DNA of 44,403 nucleotides from a virus. Under the pieces are notes generated by a model. The model worked only from the letters and a program-made list of their open reading frames with translations. It searched no databases and had not been told where the DNA came from. Shown piece by piece: positions 36,492-43,113 of the stretch (positions are counted from its first letter, which is position 1; the number at the start of each line of letters is the position of its first letter). Where the stretch lies: positions 1-44,403 of the IMG/VR virus record IMGVR_UViG_3300035112_000036, one strand, 5' to 3'. A program made the translations under genes and the position numbers.

Positions 36492-36911
36492 TCAGAAGTT
36501 GCAGCCGTAGCTTTGCGTCTGACTGGTCGCCCAGAGGACAGGCGTGAGGTAGCCGGAGAAGGTCCAACAGTCGGCGTAGTGCTGGTTCAGGCAGGAAGTG
36601 GTTTTGGTGGTGGTGGTGCCTTCGGGGCCCGAGAGCGTTGCCGTGATCGTCTGCTTCGTGCAGCTTCCGAGAATGACGGTTCGGCAGTCGGTATAGATCG
36701 AGCAGTTGAAGGGGATGTAGCGGGAGAATGCGCCGTCGCTTTCCTGAACAATGCTTCCCAAGGTTACCGCTGTGATTTTATTTCCGTCCGGGTACGTGGT
36801 CTCCGCGATGGTAGCCACGCGTCCGGTGACTGCCCAGGTGTTCTGATCGGTCTGGGCTGCCGCGGCAACGGCAGACAACAGCAGGAAAATCAGGAATACG
36901 CTTTTGCTCAT
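36492..36911 (-). CDS. Antisense gene 2: secreted protein with six cysteines
   Basis: 139 aa. The ATG at 36911 has GAGGGGA upstream. Seen: a signal peptide (MSKSVFLIFLLLSAVAAAAQ, cleavage after the Ala-Ala stretch), then a beta-rich mature part (NTWAVTGRVATIAETTYPDG, ITAVTLGSIVQESDGAFSRY) with six cysteines (NCSIYTDC, SCTK, SCLN, DCW, GCNF), an even number that fits three disulphides. Known: antisense cargo genes with own promoters inside late operons are typical morons, often for surface exclusion. The local composition is AT-richer than its surroundings. Confidence 0.8.
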   Translation of the reverse strand: MSKSVFLIFLLLSAVAAAAQTDQNTWAVTGRVATIAETTYPDGNKITAVTLGSIVQESDGAFSRYIPFNCSIYTDCRTVILGSCTKQTITATLSGPEGTTTTKTTSCLNQHYADCWTFSGYLTPVLWATSQTQSYGCNF

Positions 36912-36944
36912 ATGGGTCCCCTCGGTGGAAAAGAGCCGGTCAAT

Positions 36945-36970
36945 CCGGATCTTCTTCCAGTATAGATGCG
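36945..36970 (-). promoter_or_regulatory. Promoter of the antisense secreted protein
   Basis: On the minus strand TATACT (36964-36959) lies about 48 nt before the ATG at 36911, so this unit has a normal leader and ribosome site. No good -35 is seen. It lies within 30 bp of the divergent GTG start at 36995. Confidence 0.5.
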
Positions 36971-36994
36971 GGGGCGGCAAAAAAGGGTGACAGT

Positions 36995-38554
36995 GTGCCG
37001 ACACCTTCTACGACTTTTGTCCCGTTCGATGGCTGGCAGCCCTCCGGCAGTTACTTCGGGGAGGGATGGGGCACTGCGTCCAACATATACCCGGCCTTTG
37101 GCGATCATCGCCCCTGGCCGCGCTTTGAGGTTGTCGGTGCTGGCGTGGCCGACGGTCCGATGACTGGCGGCCATGCCCATCAGTGGATGACGGGAATAGG
37201 GAGCCTGGCCTACACCCCGGATGCGCTCACCATGTTCTGCGGGAGCACGTCGAAGCTCTACTCCCTGGACGGGTTCGGAACTTTCGTGAACCTCTCCCGA
37301 GGGGCGGCCTACACTGCTCACCCCGCCGGCTGGAAATTCGACTCGGTCGGTAATGACATTTGGGCGGCAAACGGCGTAGACGTTCTCCAGCGACGCACCG
37401 ATAACACCGGCAGTTTCGCCGACGGAGTAGTGTCCACCTTCGTCCCAAAACCGCGCCATCTTGCCACCGTTCGCGAGCACCAAGTGGTCGCGAACCTTTC
37501 TAATGCAGGCCGCTTCCAAGACGAAATCGCGTGGAGCGACGCCAACGACGCCACCAACTTTGATCCGGCTGCGGCCGGCTCCTCCTCAACCAGCATTGCC
37601 GGCGCTAAGCGCCTCGTTTCCATCCCTGGACAAATCACTGCCTTGGTGGGTGGGCAGTATCTGCTAGCCTTCAAAAGGCGGTGTGTCTACTATGGGGAGT
37701 ATTCGGGACCTCCCCAGATTTTCGGCTTCGATGTGTTGAGCACCAACATTGGAACTGCGGCGCCCTCGTCAGTAATCGTCACACGGTACGGAACGTTTTT
37801 CTTCGGCCCTGACGGGTTTTATAAAATTGTCGGCCTGTCGGAGCCTCAAAAAGTGTCTCCGGCTGGAGTTGATCAGTATCTTTTTGGCGGGGTCTTGAAC
37901 GGGCAGGCAACGGTCTTTTCCGTTGGCTCGCGAGAAGATACTCAACTTTACGCTTTCGAGTTTTCGGAGCGGCCGCTAATTGGGTGGGCGCTCGGCAACT
38001 GGACAGATCCGGCAAATGCTTTCGTCATTGTTTACAACCCGGTCGCCGAGAAGTGGGGAATTGCCACTGTTGGCTACGTTTCCGGTGGGACTCTTTCTGA
38101 AGGCAACGTCGGTTCAGTGATCCACCTCCCTTTCAGCGGCACGGGATACGGCTCCATCGTCGGCATGTTGTACGACGGCGTCCGCACATACTACGCGCCG
38201 CTCTCGTCTTCGGGCATCGTCCGGAGCCCGGCCCTCTCTCTCAACTTCCGGCCCACCTTCGACGACGGTATGCCGCGCCAAGGGCAGAGCCAAATCCTCG
38301 GCGTCCTCCCCGTCTTTTCGAAGACGAGCCTTGGCGCCGCCGCCTTGACCGAGAGCGTCACCGTGGAAGCGCTGCTCGACCCCCACAACAACACCTGGAA
38401 CACGGAGACGCGGGTCTCCACCGACCGCGACACGATCACCGGCGCCTACCCCTTCCAGATCGCGGGGAGGTTCTTCCGGATCAGCATCCAATGCGCCGCC
38501 GAGGATTTCGCCAACTTCGAGGGCTGCTTTATAACGCAGACGCCCCTCACCTGA
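36995..38554 (+). CDS. Tail propeller / stabilisation protein (P22 gp10-like)
   Basis: 519 aa, GTG at 36995. Seen: repeated beta motifs, for example MTGIGSLAYTPDALTMFCGS, TSKLYSLDGFGTFVNLSRGA, WKFDSVGNDIWAANGVDVLQ, GQYLLAFKRRCVYYGEYSGP, RYGTFFFGPDGFYKIV and NPVAEKWGIATVGYVSG. Known: podoviral tail 'stabilisation' proteins show such seven-bladed propeller repeats ('G....Y.G...KLY.L......V'). The first two thirds (to about 38150) use AT-rich codons and the last third is GC-rich like its neighbours, which points to a recombination seam within the gene. Confidence 0.75.
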   Translation: MPTPSTTFVPFDGWQPSGSYFGEGWGTASNIYPAFGDHRPWPRFEVVGAGVADGPMTGGHAHQWMTGIGSLAYTPDALTMFCGSTSKLYSLDGFGTFVNLSRGAAYTAHPAGWKFDSVGNDIWAANGVDVLQRRTDNTGSFADGVVSTFVPKPRHLATVREHQVVANLSNAGRFQDEIAWSDANDATNFDPAAAGSSSTSIAGAKRLVSIPGQITALVGGQYLLAFKRRCVYYGEYSGPPQIFGFDVLSTNIGTAAPSSVIVTRYGTFFFGPDGFYKIVGLSEPQKVSPAGVDQYLFGGVLNGQATVFSVGSREDTQLYAFEFSERPLIGWALGNWTDPANAFVIVYNPVAEKWGIATVGYVSGGTLSEGNVGSVIHLPFSGTGYGSIVGMLYDGVRTYYAPLSSSGIVRSPALSLNFRPTFDDGMPRQGQSQILGVLPVFSKTSLGAAALTESVTVEALLDPHNNTWNTETRVSTDRDTITGAYPFQIAGRFFRISIQCAAEDFANFEGCFITQTPLT

Positions 38555-38560
38555 GCCGCC

Positions 38561-39136
38561 ATGAAAGCCTACAAGCTCAGCACGCCCGACCGCGACAACC
38601 TCAGCGCCGACGCCGTCTCGCTGGAGGAGAAGCGGGTTCTTGTGCGGGCGGTGGACGAGACTTACTTCACGGTGGACCTTGCCCCCGGCCTCATGATCTA
38701 CGAGGGCGGCCTGATCACCACCCCGAAGAACGGCAACATCTTCGCGGCGCGTTTCCCGGCGACGGCGGCGGGCACCAATCCGTCCGCCTACAAGACGGTC
38801 TCGGCGCGGAAGCTCTGGCCCCGGACGGTCCCCCGGCTCAAGCTCTGGTACACCTCGCCCGTGGGCTCTGTGAACACCTTCTCCGTGCGCTTCGTCCTGT
38901 GGGTGATCGGCGCGGGCGCGTTGACCTCCACCGCGGCAGTCTTCGCCACCGACATGCTCGTCCCGGGGCCGACCATCGCCAACACGGAGACGTTTGCCAC
39001 CGTCAAGGGCGGCGCGATGTTCCCCTCCTCGCCCTTCGGAGGGGCGGAGTTTCGCATCGGCCGCTTGGGCGGCGACGCCAACGCCAACGACTTGGACATC
39101 CTCCTCGCGCAGGTGGTCATGGAGGAATCGGCATGA
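38561..39136 (+). CDS. Tail-associated structural protein candidate
   Basis: 191 aa, ATG at 38561. Seen: KAYKLSTPDRDNLSADAVSL, TYFTVDLAPGLMIYEGGLIT, PRLKLWYTSPVGSVNTFSVR and FRIGRLGGDANANDLDILLA. A beta-rich protein between the propeller and cupin genes. No family is recognised beyond its likely virion role. Confidence 0.65.
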   Translation: MKAYKLSTPDRDNLSADAVSLEEKRVLVRAVDETYFTVDLAPGLMIYEGGLITTPKNGNIFAARFPATAAGTNPSAYKTVSARKLWPRTVPRLKLWYTSPVGSVNTFSVRFVLWVIGAGALTSTAAVFATDMLVPGPTIANTETFATVKGGAMFPSSPFGGAEFRIGRLGGDANANDLDILLAQVVMEESA

Positions 39137-39723
39137 TCGAAATGTCCCCGCTCATGTCCACCGCAAGCTCCTGGCCGGCAAAGCCTTACGCGGATTCCGG
39201 CGGCGTTCATGTCCCGCCGGATGTCCAACATCCCGCCGCCGTTCCACGTGAAACCCCGGAGTCCCTCGAGCGGACGATGCTGACCGACCCCGGGGCGATC
39301 CTGGAGGGCGGCCGGCTCTACGACCCGCAGGAGGTCCACACCTTCGTCACCGGGCTCTACATCCGCCAGGTCACCAACCCGGCCGGCTCGCTCACCGTCA
39401 CCATGAAGCACGCGACGGATCATCCGTTCTTCGTGCTCCGCGGCCACATTCGGGTCAAGAACCTGGACACCGGCGAGGTCAAGGACTTGCGTGGCGGCGA
39501 CTCAGGGGTTACCCTCGCAGGAACGCAGCGCGTCATTTTGGCACTGGAAGAGACCGTGTTTGCCACCGTCCACCCCAACCCCGACAACTGCACCGACCTC
39601 CGCGTGCTGGAGGAGCGGTTCATCGTGCGGCAGGAGCTTACCGGCGGGCAGACGGTCGGCGAGCTCTACCGCCAACAGCTCGCGAAGCTGCTGGAAGTGG
39701 GAGGTGTGCCATCAGTTGGATAG
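39133..39723 (+). CDS. Cupin-like virion-associated protein
   Basis: 196 aa, ATG at 39133 overlapping the upstream stop (ATGA). Seen: MLTDPGAILEGGRLYDPQEV, SLTVTMKHATDHPFFVLRGH, VKDLRGGDSGVTLAGTQRVI and ETVFATVHPNPDNCTDLRVL. Known: 'H(x)3F.L.G......G....L..G..G....G..R.......T...TVHPN' is the short cupin/RmlC-like pattern in many phage structural clusters. A metal site may be present (His pairs), but enzymatic use is not shown. Confidence 0.7.
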   Translation: MIEMSPLMSTASSWPAKPYADSGGVHVPPDVQHPAAVPRETPESLERTMLTDPGAILEGGRLYDPQEVHTFVTGLYIRQVTNPAGSLTVTMKHATDHPFFVLRGHIRVKNLDTGEVKDLRGGDSGVTLAGTQRVILALEETVFATVHPNPDNCTDLRVLEERFIVRQELTGGQTVGELYRQQLAKLLEVGGVPSVG

Positions 39724-41336
39724 CTGTCGGCGTGGTCGGCTCAGCTGCGATCGGGTATCTCTCCCAGCAGCAGACCAACAAAGCGAACGCCAATGCCGCA
39801 AAGAACAGCGGGAAGGTGGACATGACCACCACCCGCTCACCCTATGGGCCGGCCTCGCCATACCTGGACGCGGGCGCGCAGTCAGCCTATGACGCGCTCT
39901 ATGGTACCCAGAACGGGCCGGCCGTCGCCGGGAACCCCAACGGCGCGCCGCAGGGTGGCGCGCGCAGGCCTCCGCCGGCCGGCCAGCGGTACAACGCCAA
40001 GGGGCAGCTCGTGGCGGTGCGTAACCCGGCTCCAGGAGGTGGCGGGGGTGGTGTGGCCACGGGCGGCGGCTCCGGCCTCCCGTCCACGGTGGCGGGCAAG
40101 AGTGGCCAGAGCGCGGCGACCTCCGGCATCATCGGCCAAATGGAGGGGCTCCCGGGACAGAACGCGGGGATGAACAGCACGGCCGAGGAGTACACCACGA
40201 ACCTCCTCAAGGGACAGTCGAGCAACCCGCTGCTCGACCCGGCCACCGCGGCGGCCCAGAACGTCGGCGCCGATCCGCGGCTGTCCGCCTTCGAGGACTA
40301 CCTCATGGGCGGCCTCGGGGTGCCTGGCGGCTCGAAGAGCGGCGGGGGCGGCTACGGCGGAGGCGGGGGTGCCACCTACTACATCAACCCCAACACCGGC
40401 CAGCAGGTGGGCGGGTACGGCGGCGGCGGCTACGGCGCCTCGGCCACCGGCACCGACGCGGCCCTGCGCGCGCTCGTCGCCGGCAAGGACCCCGCCGGCT
40501 GGGCGGACATGCAGAAAGCGATTTCCGACCAGGTGAACGCCTCGCGGGCCGAGAGCCTGCGTAACCTGAAGGGCGCTGGCGTGGCCGGCGGCTTCTACGG
40601 GGGTAGCGGCTTCGACTCGATGGAGGCGCAGGCTGTGGCCTCGGGAGACCAGCAGCTCGCCAACCAATTGGCTGCGGCGCGGTTCGGGGCCTACCAGAAT
40701 GCCCTTCAGGAGGGGACGCAGTATGACTTGGGGATGGCCGATGTCGCCGCGCGCGACAGGGCCACCTCTGCGGGCTCTGCGGCGTCCGCCGGCGCCCTTG
40801 CCGCTCAGGAGCGCGCCCAGAACCTCGGCGCCCTGGGGAGCGCCCTCCAGCTCGGAGAGGAAGGCCGGTACGGCACGGCCACCAACCTTGGCAGCCTCGC
40901 GGACCTCTTCAGCGGGGACCAGAAGACCGCGCTCGGCGGAATCGACGCTCTGGCGGCCAGCCGCCGGGGGGACCTTTCCGCCGCCGGCCAGCTCGCCCTC
41001 GGGAGCGACCAGACGCAGAACTCGCGGGCAGCCGCGGCCATGGCCGCCAACGCCAGCCGGTACAATACAAATGCTCAAATAGGCTGGCAGAAAGAGCAGT
41101 TCTACGACCCGTTCACCCGGCTCTCGGATTACACGTCGATCCTGGGCGGGCTCTACGGCGGGTACGGCACCGAACACCAGCAGGGGATCAACCAGGGCGC
41201 CCCGGCGCCGTACAGCTCGCCGTGGGGCTCGGCGCTTCAGGCGGGGGCGATCGGCGGCCAGCTCGCGGGCGCCTACCGGCAGACCCCGGTCACCACCGGC
41301 GGCGCTGGGAGCATGACGCAGTACGGGGGCGGGTGA
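39711..41336 (+). CDS. Internal virion protein 1 (T7 gp14-position), possible ATC start
   Basis: 541 aa if begun at ATC 39711; 534 aa if at the GTG 39732. The ATC has GGGAGG 7 nt upstream and would give MSWIAVGVVGSAAIGYLSQQ, which is the usual start of such proteins. The GTG has no good site. Seen: a Gly/Ala hydrophobic N-terminus, long Gly/Ser-rich disorder (GGGGYGGGGGATYYINPNTG), Ala-rich helices (NASRAESLRNLKGAGVAGGF, AQERAQNLGALGSALQLGEE) and repeats of NASRYNTNAQIGWQKEQF. Inferred: first of three ejection proteins. Confidence 0.7.
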   Translation: MSWIAVGVVGSAAIGYLSQQQTNKANANAAKNSGKVDMTTTRSPYGPASPYLDAGAQSAYDALYGTQNGPAVAGNPNGAPQGGARRPPPAGQRYNAKGQLVAVRNPAPGGGGGGVATGGGSGLPSTVAGKSGQSAATSGIIGQMEGLPGQNAGMNSTAEEYTTNLLKGQSSNPLLDPATAAAQNVGADPRLSAFEDYLMGGLGVPGGSKSGGGGYGGGGGATYYINPNTGQQVGGYGGGGYGASATGTDAALRALVAGKDPAGWADMQKAISDQVNASRAESLRNLKGAGVAGGFYGGSGFDSMEAQAVASGDQQLANQLAAARFGAYQNALQEGTQYDLGMADVAARDRATSAGSAASAGALAAQERAQNLGALGSALQLGEEGRYGTATNLGSLADLFSGDQKTALGGIDALAASRRGDLSAAGQLALGSDQTQNSRAAAAMAANASRYNTNAQIGWQKEQFYDPFTRLSDYTSILGGLYGGYGTEHQQGINQGAPAPYSSPWGSALQAGAIGGQLAGAYRQTPVTTGGAGSMTQYGGG

Positions 41337-41338
41337 TG

Positions 41339-41725
41339 TTACGGCCAACTCGGTCCGAGCTTCGCGAGGGGATTGTCCAGCCTATCTCTCCGAGCCTGCG
41401 CCTCCCGCAACCGCCGGTTCTCTTCCTCCAGCTCGGCGATGCGGATGTTCAGCTCGCCCCAGATCCTATCAGCGAGGCGCTTCAGCAGGTCTCGGCCGTC
41501 CTCCAGGTTTTCGACTTGCCGGACCGCCTGTTCTCTCGCCCAGATGTTGAGGAAGTCGGCCAGCGAGGCGCGCTCCTCCTCCAGCTCCCGGACCCGCTCG
41601 GCGAGGCGAAAGAATTCCTGCATCGTCTCCCACCCATGCCAATCCGAGGTGGTGTACAGCGACCCCGGGCCGGTCAGCTCGACGAACTGCTGCTGCCCTT
41701 CCGAATCCGTCCATTCGTGTCTCAT
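41339..41725 (-). CDS. Antisense gene 3: MRHEW-type coiled-coil protein, copy 2
   Basis: 128 aa, ATG at 41725 with TACGAT exactly 6 nt upstream (leaderless). Its stop is 2 bp from the upstream plus-strand stop. Seen: MRHEWTDSEGQQQFVELTGP, then FFRLAERVRELEEERASLAD and INIRIAELEEENRRLREAQA, a strong coiled coil. The start and the RLA.VRELEEE stretch match the 4688 gene. Function unknown; a moron between two ejection-protein genes. Confidence 0.75.
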   Translation of the reverse strand: MRHEWTDSEGQQQFVELTGPGSLYTTSDWHGWETMQEFFRLAERVRELEEERASLADFLNIWAREQAVRQVENLEDGRDLLKRLADRIWGELNIRIAELEEENRRLREAQARRDRLDNPLAKLGPSWP

Positions 41726-41737
41726 GCCGCCATCGTA
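41726..41737 (-). promoter_or_regulatory. Leaderless promoter TACGAT-GGCGGC-ATG
   Basis: Minus-strand TACGAT (41737-41732), then GGCGGC, then ATG. It is identical in these 15 bases to the plus-strand module at 21671-21685, 20 kb away. No clear -35 is seen. Confidence 0.65.
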
Positions 41738-41754
41738 TCACGGGAGCCTGCCTG

Positions 41755-43113
41755 ATGTTCGGCTTCTACGACGATCCCGCCAGCCTCTACGGGGACCCGG
41801 CCGACGATCCCGGGATGGGGACCTTCGACTCCCTGGCGCTGCGCGGGGGACTTCCGCCGCTGGCCCAGCAGCCGCCCCTCCGGCAGCCGCCCCCGAAACG
41901 GCTCACCGCCGAAGAGCTGGCGGCCTTCCTGGACAAGGCCGGCGCGGAGCCCTCGCGGCCGGCACCGTTGACCGGCGTGTCGCAGCTCCAGGGCGATGAC
42001 CTCCGCCAAGCCCGGCTCGGCTCGCTCTGGGCTGGGCTGGGCGCTCTGGGGACCGGCATCTCCGGGCACTGGGACCGCGCCGCGGCGCAGGGCGTCCCCG
42101 CCATCCAGGAGGCGCAGGACCGGGCCGTCGCCGGCGCCAACGCCCGCCAGCAGGCCGGCTACGAGGCGTCCCTGGCCGACTTCAAGGCGAAGCAGGCGGA
42201 CCAGCAGCAGAAAGCCGTCGTCGGTGGGCTGATGGGCTTCTACGACCAGATCGCCAACGCGGAGCCGGAGGGGAGCCCCTTCGTCGCCCGCGCCGAACAG
42301 GCGGCCCGCTCGGGGGACATGGCCTCGCTGGAGAAGATGGCCCAACAGGAGCCGTTCCGGACCTACGCCCGCTCGAAGGGGGCCAACCCGGACGCGTGGG
42401 ACACCCAGCAGCAGCTCCAGGCCCAGCTCCAGGATCTCATCAAGCAGCGGAGCGTCCAGGCGCTCGCCGGCCCCGAAGCCGAGGCCGCTGCGGCGAAGGC
42501 AAAAGCCGAGCAGGACGCCCGGCTCCCCGGCGAGAAGGAGTTGAGGATGGCGCCCACCTACCAGGCACCCCCGCAGTATGAGCCGCTCTCGCGTATCGCT
42601 GCGCGGACGGAGCTGGTGCAGTCGATCGAGGACAAGCACGCCGCCCTGCGCGCCGCCGCGAGGGAGGGGACGAGCATTCCCGGGAAGCTCGGGCAGGCGC
42701 CAAGCGGGGAGTGGGGCTGGATCTCGCCGCCGACGCCGGCGAACCCCGTCCCGACCTTCACCCCGATCGACGGGCAGCCGAAGAAGGCCGGCGGGCTCCA
42801 GCACTTCCAGAAGGACGGCACGCCCTACGTGTGGAACCCCGCGAAGCCCGAGCTCGGCGCGATCGAGGTCCCCACCCACCAGGCCGGCGACAAGGGCGCG
42901 CCCACCATGCAGGACCTCACCGCGCCGCCGCCCCGCCCGGCCCCGAATCTCGGCATGGGCGGCCAGGGGCCCTCTCGGCGACCGATCCCTGGCGCTCCAG
43001 CCCCCAAGCAGTCCGCGGCCGCGCCGGCGCCGGCCGGCTCGAAGCGTCAGCCCGGGTTTAAGGTGGGCGCCCACAACACGCTCGACTCTAACGGGCAGTG
43101 GTGGCACGAATGA
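41755..43113 (+). CDS. Internal virion protein 2 (T7 gp15-position)
   Basis: 452 aa, ATG at 41755. Seen: FGFYDDPASLYGDPADDPGM at the start, helical parts with RQARLGSLWAGLGALGTGIS and GANARQQAGYEASLADFKAK, a Gln-rich stretch (DTQQQLQAQLQDLIKQRSVQ) and a Pro/Ala-rich C-terminus ending GQWWHE. It overlaps the giant gene by ATGA. Inferred: middle component of the ejection apparatus; called by position and composition, no family motif recognised. Confidence 0.7.
   Translation: MFGFYDDPASLYGDPADDPGMGTFDSLALRGGLPPLAQQPPLRQPPPKRLTAEELAAFLDKAGAEPSRPAPLTGVSQLQGDDLRQARLGSLWAGLGALGTGISGHWDRAAAQGVPAIQEAQDRAVAGANARQQAGYEASLADFKAKQADQQQKAVVGGLMGFYDQIANAEPEGSPFVARAEQAARSGDMASLEKMAQQEPFRTYARSKGANPDAWDTQQQLQAQLQDLIKQRSVQALAGPEAEAAAAKAKAEQDARLPGEKELRMAPTYQAPPQYEPLSRIAARTELVQSIEDKHAALRAAAREGTSIPGKLGQAPSGEWGWISPPTPANPVPTFTPIDGQPKKAGGLQHFQKDGTPYVWNPAKPELGAIEVPTHQAGDKGAPTMQDLTAPPPRPAPNLGMGGQGPSRRPIPGAPAPKQSAAAPAPAGSKRQPGFKVGAHNTLDSNGQWWHE

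Noticed and set aside
35991-36965. 324-codon frame starting ATG at 35991
   Set aside because: It crosses the strong terminator and the antisense secreted gene; the real gene starts 7 nt later in another frame.
39882-41348. 488-codon antisense frame opposite ejection protein 1
   Set aside because: Mirror of the Gly/Ala-rich coding strand; no motif or start signal.
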